In this document: positions 45,235-54,136 of the stretch, one piece after another | Numbering within the stretch: position 1 is the first letter of the stretch | Layout of the letters: every line of letters starts with the position of its first letter | Assembly: GCF_012276985.1 (NCBI RefSeq) | Contig: NZ_JAAXMM010000017.1 | Span: forward strand, 62,001 to 126,000 | Length of the DNA: 64,000 nt | Direction of reading: 5' to 3' | Source of the DNA: Agrobacterium sp. a22-2 | GTDB lineage: Bacteria > Pseudomonadota > Alphaproteobacteria > Rhizobiales > Rhizobiaceae | Program-made: the position numbers and the translations under genes | Notes under the pieces: generated by a model | What the model was told of the DNA's origin: nothing | What the model saw: the letters and a program-made list of their open reading frames with translations, nothing else | The model's database searches: none

Positions 45235-47015
45235 GATGCGGGTTCGGCTGGCAAGGTCAGAACGAAACGGGCGCCCTTTATGCTGCGCGTCTCGCTGTCA
45301 ATGATATTCTCTGCCCGCAGCGTGCCACCATGCGCTTCGGCGATCTGCCGGCTGATCGACAGTCCGAGGCCGGAATTCTGGCCGAAACTCTCGCCCTCCG
45401 GCCGGTCCGTGTAGAAGCGCTCGAAGATCCGATCGATGTCTTCCGCCTGAATGCCGGGACCGTTATCCTCGATCTGCACCGTGCAGCGTCCGCGAGTGCG
45501 CGACAGCCTGACAGAAATCTTGCCGCCCTTCTCCGGAACGAAGGAGCGCGCATTTTCAATCAGATTGGTAATGATCTGGCTAAGCCGCAGGTCGTGGCCG
45601 TTGACCATGAAGCGTGTCCGGCTGCCGGGCTTCTGGTCGATCAGGTAATCGAGCTCGACAGGCTTCTTGGTGCTTCGGATCTGTCGTGACACTTCGACCA
45701 GATTGCCGAGCAGCGCCTCCATGTCGACCGGTTTCGCATCGGCGCGCGCCAGTTCGGCGTCGAGGCGCGAAGCGTCGGAAATATCGCTGATCAATCGGTC
45801 GAGCCGGCGCACGTCGTGCTGGATCACATCCATCAGCCGCTGCTTCGATTGGTCGTTGCGGGCAAGCGGCAGGGTCTCGACGGCGCTGCGAAGCGAAGTC
45901 AGCGGGTTCTTCAGCTCGTGGCTCACATCGGCCGCAAAGCTCTCGATCGCGTCGATCCGATCGTAAAGCGCTGTGGTCATTTCTCGCAAGGCGATGGAAA
46001 GATTGCCGATCTCGTCCTGACGGGCGGAGAAATCCGGTATCTCCTCGCGCTCTTTCGCTCCGCGCCGGACCCGGATGGCGGCAGCCGAAAGGCGGCGCAG
46101 CGGGTTGGCGATGGTGGAGGACAACAGCAGCGAGACGATGATATTGACAAGGGTCGCAACTCCGAACACCCGCAGGATTGCCAACCGTTCTGCATGGACG
46201 ATCTTGTCGATATCGCCGGCCTGGGTCGACAGGAGCAGCACGCCGAGCACGGCGCGGAAGCGTTGCACGGGCACGGCGACCGAAACGATGAGTTCGCCAT
46301 TGTCCGTCACACGCACGACGGCACCGCGCACGCCGGTCAGCGCATTCATCACTTCCGGATAGATCGATCCGTCGCCGCCGGGCGTTTCCTTGTAGAGTGG
46401 CAGGTTGCTCGGCTGCAGCAGCTTGTTGAATATGCGCGCCGGCCATTCCGCCCAGCCGCCATTCTCGGTCTCCAGCGGCGGCAGATCGAAGCGCAGCACC
46501 TGCCCACGCGAATAGAGGTGCCGGGAATCCAGCAGCAGGTTGGCATCCGCGTCAAACAGCCGGGCGCGGGTGCGGGTCGGCGAAATCAGCCGGCGCAACA
46601 CCGGCGCGACGCGTTCCGGATTGATCGGAAATTCGAGATCCTCATCGTTGGGGACCGGCGTGATGCTCTGTCCCGCCTGCAATTCGAGCAGTTTCTGCGG
46701 GTCGATGGTGATGGAGTTGGTATCGACCGATGCAGAGGCCGAGATTGCCCCGGCGATGATCTCGCCCTGGGTCAACAGGCTTTCGACGCGGGCATCGATC
46801 AGCCCCTCGCGGAACTGGTTGAGATACATGATGCCGCCGACCAGCACGACCAGGGCCGCAAGATTGAAGAACACGATGCGGCGCGTCAGGCTGGAGAACA
46901 CCGCATTACCGAATATGCGGCGGATCAATGTGAAGGGATGGGAAAAGAACGCTTTTGGCTCTTCGTCAAAGCCATCCAGCCTGTCCGCTTCCCTATCCGA
47001 CAACCGCCTTTCCAA
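45231..47015 (-). CDS. chvG: ChvG (ExoS) membrane sensor histidine kinase
   Basis: Sensor of the ChvG/ChvI pair that controls acid response, envelope, exopolysaccharide and host interaction in rhizobia and Agrobacterium. It has two membrane segments (about 46-64 and 279-300) flanking a periplasmic domain of about 215 residues, then HAMP, the DHp H-box FAADVSHELKNPLTSL with His366, and an ATPase with EDNGPGI and GLGLSISRQIAEAHGG. Length is 594 residues. The start is TTG at 47015, with GAAAGG eight bases upstream. The periplasmic regulator ExoR that inhibits it is encoded elsewhere. Confidence 0.95.
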   Translation of the reverse strand: MERRLSDREADRLDGFDEEPKAFFSHPFTLIRRIFGNAVFSSLTRRIVFFNLAALVVLVGGIMYLNQFREGLIDARVESLLTQGEIIAGAISASASVDTNSITIDPQKLLELQAGQSITPVPNDEDLEFPINPERVAPVLRRLISPTRTRARLFDADANLLLDSRHLYSRGQVLRFDLPPLETENGGWAEWPARIFNKLLQPSNLPLYKETPGGDGSIYPEVMNALTGVRGAVVRVTDNGELIVSVAVPVQRFRAVLGVLLLSTQAGDIDKIVHAERLAILRVFGVATLVNIIVSLLLSSTIANPLRRLSAAAIRVRRGAKEREEIPDFSARQDEIGNLSIALREMTTALYDRIDAIESFAADVSHELKNPLTSLRSAVETLPLARNDQSKQRLMDVIQHDVRRLDRLISDISDASRLDAELARADAKPVDMEALLGNLVEVSRQIRSTKKPVELDYLIDQKPGSRTRFMVNGHDLRLSQIITNLIENARSFVPEKGGKISVRLSRTRGRCTVQIEDNGPGIQAEDIDRIFERFYTDRPEGESFGQNSGLGLSISRQIAEAHGGTLRAENIIDSETRSIKGARFVLTLPAEPAS

Positions 47016-47095
47016 CTCTCAAACCTTTCGGATCGTACCACCACGCCACGCAGGCGCCGCCTCCGCCAAGGGCATAGCGGCCGCCTGGGCGCTTG

Positions 47096-47824
47096 TCACG
47101 CTGCTTCGCGGAAACGGTAGCCGACCCCGTAGAGGGTCTCAATCATATCGAAATCCGTATCGACCATTTTGAACTTCTTGCGCAGGCGCTTGATATGGCT
47201 GTCGATCGTGCGGTCGTCCACGTAGACCTGTTCGTCATACGCGGCATCCATCAGCGCGTCGCGGCTCTTCACGACGCCCGGGCGCTGGGCCAGGGAGTGG
47301 AGGATCAGGAACTCGGTAACGGTCAAGGTGACCGGATCACCCTTCCAGGTACAGGTGTGGCGCTCCTGGTCCATCACCAACTGGCCGCGCTCGAGATTGC
47401 GGGCCTGCTGCTCGCCGGCCGTCTTCGGAGTTCCACCGGTGCCGGCCGCTGCACCTTCGCGGCTCGCGGCCCGCCGAAGAATGGCTTTCACCCGCTCGAC
47501 CAGCAGGCGCTGCGAGAACGGTTTGGTAATGAAGTCGTCGGCGCCCATCTTGAGGCCGAACAATTCATCGATTTCCTCGTCCTTCGAGGTCAGGAAGATG
47601 ACCGGCAGATCCGACTTCTGCCGCAACCGCCGCAAAAGCTCCATTCCGTCCATGCGCGGCATCTTGATGTCGAAGATCGCCAGTTGCGGCGGGCGCGCCA
47701 ACAGACCGTCCAGCGCCGAAGCGCCATCGGTATAGGTCTCCACCTTATACCCTTCCGCCTCGAGTGCGATCGACACCGACGTCAGAATGTTGCGGTCGTC
47801 ATCAACAAGCGCGATTGTTTGCAT
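47096..47824 (-). CDS. chvI: ChvI response regulator
   Basis: OmpR/PhoB-type response regulator partner of ChvG. The receiver phospho-acceptor is Asp52 (AIFDIKMPRMDG), with the usual DDD at the N-terminus and KPF switch lysine, and a C-terminal winged helix (VYVDDRTIDSHIKRLRKKF). I start at the ATG at 47824 (MQTIALVDDD), giving 242 residues, close to known ChvI; two upstream methionines are less likely. The 80-base gap to chvG is short, so they may be cotranscribed. Divergent from pckA. Confidence 0.95.
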   Translation of the reverse strand: MQTIALVDDDRNILTSVSIALEAEGYKVETYTDGASALDGLLARPPQLAIFDIKMPRMDGMELLRRLRQKSDLPVIFLTSKDEEIDELFGLKMGADDFITKPFSQRLLVERVKAILRRAASREGAAAGTGGTPKTAGEQQARNLERGQLVMDQERHTCTWKGDPVTLTVTEFLILHSLAQRPGVVKSRDALMDAAYDEQVYVDDRTIDSHIKRLRKKFKMVDTDFDMIETLYGVGYRFREAA

Positions 47825-48161
47825 GCAACTGGTCTCCGTCATCATGAAGCGCAACTCCTGGCATTTTCCCAGCCCGGGCTATGGCAGCGTTGAAGCGCTT
47901 AATGAGGATAAAGGTGGAACAAATTGTGGCAAAGATAAAGGGCCGGCCAGCAGAGACCACCAAATCGGGTGTATGAGGCGGCGTGCGAGCCTGCCAAAAG
48001 GGGCTTTTCAAAACGATTAAAAAAGCTCGCGGCAAATTTAAATCGATTAAATCTTTGAATTTATTGATATATTTTCTAGAGTATCTTGCGTTTGTCGAAA
48101 AGCGCCTCTAGGTTCGCCCCAAATTCAAACGCATTCACCCAACTGAAAAGGAAGAGTGACC
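47825..48161. other. Divergent control region chvI / pckA
   Basis: About 337 bases without a gene, with a strongly AT-rich core at about 48000-48090. It must hold the promoters for chvI (minus) and pckA (plus). I see an imperfect palindrome at 48038-48051 and, further right, the pckA ribosome site (AAGGAAG). No gene or terminator is visible. Confidence 0.65.
48038..48051. promoter_or_regulatory. Candidate LacI-type operator upstream of pckA
   Basis: TTAAATCGATTAAA, centred on CG with one mismatched pair. The central CG is typical of LacI/GalR-family operators, and a LacI-family regulator (PckR) is known to control pckA in Sinorhizobium. The match to its exact motif was not tested. It lies about 110 bases upstream of the pckA start. 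Confidence 0.4.
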
Positions 48162-49772
48162 ATGGAGGAGCTTGGAGTGAACAATCCCTTGATCGGGGTG
48201 GAGACGATTGGTCTGGGCGCTGCCGCCCGCGTCCACTACAATGCCCAGCCGGGTGAACTCTACGAAGAGTCGATCAGGCGTGGCGAGGCTGTTCTGACCG
48301 CCGATGGCGCCCTTTGCGCCGACACCGGACAGCATACCGGCCGCTCGCCCAAGGACAAATACATTGTTCGCGACCACAACACCGCCAGCCAGATCTGGTG
48401 GGACAACAACAAGCCGATGTCTCCCGAGCAGTTTGCCCATCTGCATCAGGACATGCTGGCCCATGTCGCCGGCAAGGACCTGTTCGTGCAGGATCTGATC
48501 GGCGGTGCTGATGAGCATAATGCGCTGCCGACCCGCGTCATCACCGAACTCGCCTGGCATTCCCTGTTCATCCGCAACCTGCTGATCCGGCCCGACCGCT
48601 CGACGCTTGCCGATTTTCAGCCCAAGTTCACGATCATCGATCTGCCGAGCTTCCGTGCCGATCCCGAGCGTCATGGTTGCCGTTCAGAAACGCTGATTGC
48701 CTGCGACTTCACCAACAATATCGTGCTGATCGCCGGCACGATGTATGCAGGCGAGATCAAGAAGTCGGTGTTCACCGCCCTCAACTATCATCTGCCTGCC
48801 AAGGGCGTCATGCCGATGCATTGCTCGGCCAATGTCGGCCCGGACGGCGACGCCGCCGTCTTCTTCGGCCTGTCCGGCACCGGCAAGACCACCCTGTCTG
48901 CCGACCCGACGCGCACCCTGATCGGTGATGACGAGCATGGCTGGGGCGAAGATGGCATCTTCAACTTCGAAGGCGGCTGCTACGCCAAGACCATCCGCCT
49001 GTCGGCTGAAGCCGAACCGGAAATCTATGCCACGACCAAGCGTTTCGGCACCGTGCTGGAAAACGTCGTCCTGGACGAGAACCGCGTCCCCGATTTCAAC
49101 GACGGCTCGAAGACCGAGAATACGCGTTGCGCCTATCCGCTGCACTTCATTCCGAACGCATCGGACACCGGCATCGCCGGCCACCCGAAGACGATCATCA
49201 TGCTGACGGCCGATGCCTTCGGCGTCATGCCGCCGATCGCCCGCCTGTCACCCGAACAGGCCATGTACCACTTCCTCTCAGGCTACACCGCCAAGGTGGC
49301 CGGTACCGAGCGGGGCGTGACCGAGCCTGAAGCAACCTTCTCGACCTGCTTCGGTGCACCCTTCATGCCGCGCCATCCCGCCGAGTACGGCAACCTGCTG
49401 CGCGATCTGATCGATCGCCACGGCGTGGATTGCTGGTTGGTCAACACCGGCTGGACCGGCGGCGCTTACGGCACCGGTCACCGCATGCCGATCAAGGCGA
49501 CGCGCGCGCTCCTGACCTCGGCCCTGAGCGGCGACCTGAAGAAGGTTGAGATGCGGATCGATCCGAATTTCGGCTTCGCGGTTCCGGTCGCGGTGGATGG
49601 CGTGGACAATGCCATTCTCGATCCGCGTTCGACCTGGGCCGATGGCAGCGATTATGATGCCCAGGCCAAGAAGCTGGTGGCGATGTTCATCACCAATTTC
49701 GCCAAGTTCGAAGACCATGTCGACGGCAAGGTTCGCGACGCCGCGCCGAGCGCCAATATCGCCGCCGAGTAA
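48162..49772 (+). CDS. pckA: Phosphoenolpyruvate carboxykinase (ATP)
   Basis: Converts oxaloacetate plus ATP to PEP, the first step of gluconeogenesis on C4 acids. The kinase-1a P-loop FGLSGTGKTT is at residues 235-244, with the metal-binding IGDDEHGWGEDGIFNFEGG block following. Length is 536 residues from the ATG at 48162, which has AAGGAAG about eight bases upstream; a GTG two codons earlier is possible. It ends at a strong terminator. Next to chvGI as in other rhizobia. Confidence 0.96.
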   Translation: MEELGVNNPLIGVETIGLGAAARVHYNAQPGELYEESIRRGEAVLTADGALCADTGQHTGRSPKDKYIVRDHNTASQIWWDNNKPMSPEQFAHLHQDMLAHVAGKDLFVQDLIGGADEHNALPTRVITELAWHSLFIRNLLIRPDRSTLADFQPKFTIIDLPSFRADPERHGCRSETLIACDFTNNIVLIAGTMYAGEIKKSVFTALNYHLPAKGVMPMHCSANVGPDGDAAVFFGLSGTGKTTLSADPTRTLIGDDEHGWGEDGIFNFEGGCYAKTIRLSAEAEPEIYATTKRFGTVLENVVLDENRVPDFNDGSKTENTRCAYPLHFIPNASDTGIAGHPKTIIMLTADAFGVMPPIARLSPEQAMYHFLSGYTAKVAGTERGVTEPEATFSTCFGAPFMPRHPAEYGNLLRDLIDRHGVDCWLVNTGWTGGAYGTGHRMPIKATRALLTSALSGDLKKVEMRIDPNFGFAVPVAVDGVDNAILDPRSTWADGSDYDAQAKKLVAMFITNFAKFEDHVDGKVRDAAPSANIAAE

Positions 49773-49793
49773 ACTGCGGCCCATCCGATCCCG

Positions 49794-49836
49794 AAGCCCG
49801 GCGAAAACAACTTCGCCGGGCTTTCGCATTTTTTCC
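49794..49836 (+). terminator. Rho-independent terminator after pckA
   Basis: Twelve-base stem AAGCCCGGCGAA / TTCGCCGGGCTT with a 6-base loop, followed by TCGCATTTTTT. A strong hairpin with a slightly delayed U-tract. Confidence 0.87.
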
Positions 49837-49882
49837 ACAAGGCTGTTTTCGAGACGCGCCGGATATGGGATAGACCGATATC

Positions 49883-50317
49883 ATGGCCAGCGACGCACTC
49901 TTCATCAATGACAGGATCACCATTGCCGGTTGGGAACTGACCGAGCAATTCGTGCTGGCCGGCGGTCCCGGCGGACAGAATGTCAACAAGGTCTCGACCG
50001 CCGTTCAGCTGTTCTTCAATCTCGTCGGTTCCCCCTCCCTTCCCGATCGTGTCAAGGATAATGCCGTCAGGCTTGCCGGCCGTCGCCTGTCCAAGGAGGG
50101 CGTGCTGCTGATTGAGGCGAGCCGTTTTCGCAGCCAGGAACGCAATCGTGAGGATGCGCGCGAACGGCTGAAAGAACTGTTGCTGAAGGCCGCGGAGCCG
50201 CCGCCTCCGCCCCGTCGCAAGACCAAGCCGACCAAGGGATCGGTAGAGCGTCGCCTGAAGGCCAAGACGGGGCGAGGCGAAATCAAGAAGCTGCGCAAAG
50301 GTCCGGACGGCGATTGA
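49883..50317 (+). CDS. arfB: ArfB-type peptidyl-tRNA hydrolase (ribosome rescue)
   Basis: Stop-codon-independent release factor that frees stalled ribosomes. The GGQ catalytic motif is at residues 30-32 (AGGPGGQNVNKVST), and the C-terminus is basic (RRKTKPTKGSVERRLKAKTGRGEI) as needed to sit in the empty mRNA channel. Length is 144 residues. ATG at 49883. It stands alone between two terminators, so it likely has its own promoter in the short gap after pckA. Confidence 0.94.
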   Translation: MASDALFINDRITIAGWELTEQFVLAGGPGGQNVNKVSTAVQLFFNLVGSPSLPDRVKDNAVRLAGRRLSKEGVLLIEASRFRSQERNREDARERLKELLLKAAEPPPPPRRKTKPTKGSVERRLKAKTGRGEIKKLRKGPDGD

Positions 50318-50406
50318 ATGTCTGCTATGTAATTTAGCAAATCGCTTGTATTTTCGGCGCACCTGGTTTCATCTGCAGGTAGGAGACACAAAAAGGAGGT
50401 CGTCCC

Positions 50407-50862
50407 ATGGGATTGTTCAGCTTTATCAAGAATGCCGGCAAGAAGCTTGGTCTGGGTAGCGACGATGACGCACCGGAGGCCGCCGCCGTCGAGAAGGAAC
50501 TGGCGTCGCACGATCTCGGTACCGACAAGGTCCAGGTGACCGTCGTTGATGACAAGGTTGTGCTCAAAGGCGAAGTGAAGGATCAGACAGCGTTTGAAAA
50601 GGCCATCATTGCCGTTGGCAACACGCTCGGCATTTCCGCAGTCGAGGCCGGCGAGTTGAAGGTTGCCGATGCGCCCGCCGCCAAGGAGCCGGTGTTCTAC
50701 ACGGTGAAGAAAGGCGACAATCTCTGGAAGATCGCCGAAGCCCAGTACGGCAAGGGCAAGGGTGCCAAGAACACGGTGATCTTTGAGGCCAACAAGCCGA
50801 TGCTGACCCATCCCGACAAGATCTATCCGGGTCAGGTCCTGCGCATTCCGGACCTCGACTAG
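50407..50862 (+). CDS. BON-LysM domain protein (Kbp/YgaU-like)
   Basis: Small cytoplasmic-looking protein with a BON-like N-terminal region (about 26-86, DKVQVTVVDDKVVLKGEV) and a LysM domain (about 95-149, FYTVKKGDNLWKIAEAQYG). E. coli Kbp (YgaU) has the same order and binds potassium. No signal peptide is present, unlike secreted LysM proteins. Length is 151 residues. The ribosome site AAGGAGG is a perfect match with a good spacing, suggesting high expression. It ends at a moderate hairpin. Confidence 0.92.
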   Translation: MGLFSFIKNAGKKLGLGSDDDAPEAAAVEKELASHDLGTDKVQVTVVDDKVVLKGEVKDQTAFEKAIIAVGNTLGISAVEAGELKVADAPAAKEPVFYTVKKGDNLWKIAEAQYGKGKGAKNTVIFEANKPMLTHPDKIYPGQVLRIPDLD

Positions 50863-50879
50863 GATTAAGGACTGGTGAA

Positions 50880-50902
50880 GCGGCCCTCTCAGGCCGCCTT
50901 TT
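50880..50902 (+). terminator. Moderate terminator after the BON-LysM gene
   Basis: Six-base stem GCGGCC / GGCCGC with a 6-base loop followed by CTTTT; weaker than others in the window. Confidence 0.55.
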
Positions 50903-50912
50903 CATCAGATTG

Positions 50913-51533
50913 ATGCGTGCTGCACCGATGATCCTGTCGAATGGTATTCGCTATAGTCCTGGCTATTTGGACGAGGCCCGGCAGCGGGCATTGGTCGAGA
51001 TGATTCGCGAGATCGTGGCGCAGGCGCCGCTCTATGTGCCGGTCATGCCGAAGACCGGCGTTGCGATGTCGGTCCGCATGACCAATTGCGGTTCGCTTGG
51101 CTGGGTCACCGACAAGGACCGTGGCTACCGGTATCAGTCGACCCATCCGGTGACCGGCAGGCCTTGGCCGGCCATTCCCGAAGCTTTGCTGGATATCTGG
51201 GCGGATCTGGCCGACTACTCCAAGCCACCGGAGGCCTGCCTCATCAATTTCTACGAGGACGGTGCTCGGATGGGGCTGCACCAGGATCGTGACGAGACCG
51301 ATTTCGCAGCACCGGTCGTCTCGCTGTCGCTCGGCAATACCTGCCTGTTTCGCATTGGCGGCACCTCTCGCAAGGACAGCACACAATCCCTGAAACTGAA
51401 AAGCGGTGACGCCATCGTCCTTGGCGGGGAGGGCAGGCTGTGCTTCCACGGCGTCGACCGGATCTATCCGGCGACGTCGACGCTGCTCAAAAATGGCGGA
51501 CGTATTAACCTCACATTACGGCGCGTCACTTAG
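50913..51533 (+). CDS. alkB: AlkB-type DNA/RNA demethylase
   Basis: Fe(II)/2-oxoglutarate dioxygenase that reverses alkylation damage such as 1-methyladenine. The iron ligands are His123 and Asp125 (GLHQDRDE) and His179 (CFHGVDRI), and the 2-oxoglutarate-binding arginines lie in RINLTLRRV. Length is 206 residues. I chose the ATG at 50913; another at 50928 also precedes the conserved part. No ribosome site is clear. Confidence 0.94.
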   Translation: MRAAPMILSNGIRYSPGYLDEARQRALVEMIREIVAQAPLYVPVMPKTGVAMSVRMTNCGSLGWVTDKDRGYRYQSTHPVTGRPWPAIPEALLDIWADLADYSKPPEACLINFYEDGARMGLHQDRDETDFAAPVVSLSLGNTCLFRIGGTSRKDSTQSLKLKSGDAIVLGGEGRLCFHGVDRIYPATSTLLKNGGRINLTLRRVT

Positions 51534-51579
51534 CCTTGGCCACAGACACGAACAATGGCGATAGCGCGGGCAGGTGGCA

Positions 51580-52785
51580 ATGGATCGGCAGACAGACGGG
51601 ACGAGAAGCGATGTCAAATTCGCGCTTTTCATCATCGTTGCGGGCCTGCTGATCGGCATCCGTTACCATTACCTGCTCTGGCAATTAAGCCCGGACGGTC
51701 TGTCCCCCATCACCAAGGGCACACCCTACTGGGATTTCAGCAATCTCTGGGCCGGCAGCCGCATGGTGCTGGACGGCCATCTGGCCTATCTCTTTGATGT
51801 TGATGCCTATCGGGCCGAACTCCGCCGCATGTTTATGCCTGATATGGCCAATCAGGAATGGAGCTATCCGCCGTCGATCCTGCTGATCGGCGCGCCGCTG
51901 GCTCTCCTGCCGATCCAGGCCGCCTTTGTTCTCTGGACCGTACTGACAGCCGGCCTGTTGTTTCTGGCCATGCGGCCCCTGGGCGTTCCGACCACCTATC
52001 GCCTGGCTGTCCTGCTCAGCCCGCCGGTCCTGGTCAATGCCGCCTTCGGGCAGAATGGTGCGCTCACCGCGGCCTTGTTGATCGGCGGCCTTGCTTTGTT
52101 GCCAAAACGGCCCGTCATCAGCGGCATTCTGATCGGTATCCTGACGATCAAGCCGCATCTTGGCATCCTGCTGCCCTTTGCCCTTCTGGCCAGCGGCAGT
52201 TTTCGCGCCTTCGCGGCGGCCGCTGTCACGGCGCTCGCTATCGCGATCATCACGGGCCTTCTGTTCGGTTTTGAGACCTGGCATCTGTTCGCTGCCAAGA
52301 CCATGCCGCTGATGTCAACGATCATGGAAGCCCCTTATCCGCAGCCCTATCATTTGAACGCGGTGACGAATTTCATCATGGTCCGATCCTTCGGCCTGGG
52401 ACTTGGTGCCGCTTATGCCTGGCAGGGCATCGTGACCTGCGCGGCGATTGCTGCCACGGTCTGGACCTGGCTGCCGCGCACGAAGCTGGATCATGGCACG
52501 CGGACTTGCCTGACGGCCTTGATGGCGCTGCTCGCCACGCCTTACGGCTACACCTATGACACCATACCGGCTGCGGTGGCGGCGATGTACTTTTTCGCAA
52601 AGGGCATCGCAGTGCCGCGCCTTCTGCTGGTCGCGCTCTGGATGTTGCCGGTGCTGACGCTCGGTCTGAAGGCGTTTTTGATCGCCGTCACCATCCTCAT
52701 TCCGCTTTGCGCCGTCGTCTGGGTGATTGTCGGACGGCTGGTCGCGGGGAATAGGATCGCCCGGCCGAGCAATGCCGCGGTCTGA
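51580..52785 (+). CDS. Multi-pass membrane protein, GT87/DUF2029-like
   Basis: About ten hydrophobic segments over 401 residues mark an integral membrane protein; the layout and the WDFSNLWAG and NAAFGQNGALTAALL motifs resemble the DUF2029 / glycosyltransferase family 87 (polyprenyl-phosphate sugar-dependent mannosyltransferases). A conserved acidic position near WDFS would fit catalysis. The start is ATG at 51580, with AGG upstream; a GTG two codons before is possible. No adjacent gene suggests its substrate; function is unproven. Confidence 0.75.
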   Translation: MDRQTDGTRSDVKFALFIIVAGLLIGIRYHYLLWQLSPDGLSPITKGTPYWDFSNLWAGSRMVLDGHLAYLFDVDAYRAELRRMFMPDMANQEWSYPPSILLIGAPLALLPIQAAFVLWTVLTAGLLFLAMRPLGVPTTYRLAVLLSPPVLVNAAFGQNGALTAALLIGGLALLPKRPVISGILIGILTIKPHLGILLPFALLASGSFRAFAAAAVTALAIAIITGLLFGFETWHLFAAKTMPLMSTIMEAPYPQPYHLNAVTNFIMVRSFGLGLGAAYAWQGIVTCAAIAATVWTWLPRTKLDHGTRTCLTALMALLATPYGYTYDTIPAAVAAMYFFAKGIAVPRLLLVALWMLPVLTLGLKAFLIAVTILIPLCAVVWVIVGRLVAGNRIARPSNAAV

Positions 52786-52800
52786 AGCACCCGCCGGAAT

Positions 52801-53796
52801 CTACAGCTTTCTCAGCGCAACCTGCTCGATCAGGTGATTCTCGCCCTTCTGCAGGATGAGATCGGCACGCGGTCGGGTCGGCAGTATGTTTTCGCGCAGG
52901 TTCTTGAGGTTGATGTTGGTCCACAGACCTTCGGCAATGTCCAAGGCCGCCGTCTCGCTGATCGCCGCATAGCGATTGAAGTACGAATTCGGATCGCGGA
53001 ACGCCGTTTCGCGCAGCCGCATGAAGCGTTCGACATACCAGTGGTGGATCAGTTCTTCCTTGGCATCGATATAGATCGAGAAGTCGAAGAAGTCGGAGAC
53101 GATCGGCACGATCTTGCCATCGGCTGGCAGATCACGCGACTGCAGGACATTGATTCCTTCGAAGATCAGGATATCCGGGCGGTCGATGATCTTGTGCTCG
53201 TTCGGCAGCACGTCATAGGTCAGATGCGAATAACACGGCGCCTTGACATTCGGTCGTCCGGCCTTGATCGCCGACAAAAAGCGCAGAAGTTGGCCGGTAT
53301 CGTAGCTTTCCGGAAAACCCTTGCGGTTCAGCTTGTTTTCGCGAATGAGCACGGAATTGGGATAGAGAAAGCCGTCGGTGGTAACTAGGTCCACTTTGGG
53401 GCTGGAAGGCCAGCGGGCCAGAAGCTCTTTCAGAATACGCGCCGTGGTCGATTTCCCCACGGCGACCGAGCCGGCAATGCCGATGACGAACGGCGTCTTG
53501 GTGACGTCGGCGAGACTCAGGAACCGGTTGCGCTGCTCGAACAGCAACTGCGAGGACTCCACATGGGCGGAGAGCAGGCGCGACAGCGACAGATAGATCC
53601 GCCGCACTTCGGCAAGATCCACAGGGTCGCCGATGGAGCGCAGGCGATGCACTTCGTCGAGCGTCAGTGTCAGCGGCGTATCGGCCCGAAAGCGGGACCA
53701 TTCCTCCGAGCTGAAGAAATGGTAGGGGGAATAATCGTTCGCCTGGAAATGGTCGAGCGCTTCCGGTCCTTCGGCTTCCCTGGTGGCTGTCATCAT
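52801..53796 (-). CDS. coaA: Pantothenate kinase (type I)
   Basis: First committed step of coenzyme A synthesis: phosphorylates pantothenate. The P-loop GSVAVGKST is at residues 109-117, followed by VTTDGFLYPN and IYIDAKEELIHHWYVERF, all typical of type I CoaA. Length is 331 residues from the ATG at 53796, which shares one base with the hisE stop (TGATG), so the two genes are translationally coupled. A TTG at 53799 is less likely. Linking coaA to hisE is usual in rhizobia. Confidence 0.96.
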   Translation of the reverse strand: MMTATREAEGPEALDHFQANDYSPYHFFSSEEWSRFRADTPLTLTLDEVHRLRSIGDPVDLAEVRRIYLSLSRLLSAHVESSQLLFEQRNRFLSLADVTKTPFVIGIAGSVAVGKSTTARILKELLARWPSSPKVDLVTTDGFLYPNSVLIRENKLNRKGFPESYDTGQLLRFLSAIKAGRPNVKAPCYSHLTYDVLPNEHKIIDRPDILIFEGINVLQSRDLPADGKIVPIVSDFFDFSIYIDAKEELIHHWYVERFMRLRETAFRDPNSYFNRYAAISETAALDIAEGLWTNINLKNLRENILPTRPRADLILQKGENHLIEQVALRKL

Positions 53797-54122
53797 CAAT
53801 TCTGCCGGCTGGCCTTTTCACTGAGACCCGACTGGGCCGTGCGCCGTTGAAGCTCGTCCATTACAGCTTGTAGCGGTATGTCGGAAATTTTCAATACGAC
53901 CATCAGGTGATAGAGCAGGTCGGCGCTCTCGCTGATCAGGCCGTTCCTGTCGTTACTGACGGCGGCAATCACCGTTTCGACGGCCTCTTCGCCGAGCTTT
54001 TTCGCGGCCCGCTCCTGCCCAGCGGCAACGAGTTTGGCCGTCCAGGACTCCTCCGGCCGGGCTTTCGCCCGCTCCGCCACGATCGTTTCCAGATCCGTCA
54101 GGGAAAATGTGGCTGTCGCCAT
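53796..54122 (-). CDS. hisE: Phosphoribosyl-ATP pyrophosphatase HisE
   Basis: Hydrolyses phosphoribosyl-ATP to phosphoribosyl-AMP, the second step of histidine synthesis. The motif EEAVETVIAA with adjacent ESADLLYHLMVVL is the MazG-type catalytic core. Length 108 residues is normal for single-domain HisE; HisI is encoded elsewhere. The start is ATG at 54122, 14 bases after the hisF stop. A longer frame upstream is the wrong frame of hisF. Confidence 0.94.
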   Translation of the reverse strand: MATATFSLTDLETIVAERAKARPEESWTAKLVAAGQERAAKKLGEEAVETVIAAVSNDRNGLISESADLLYHLMVVLKISDIPLQAVMDELQRRTAQSGLSEKASRQN

Positions 54123-54136
54123 GCTTGTCCGTCTCC

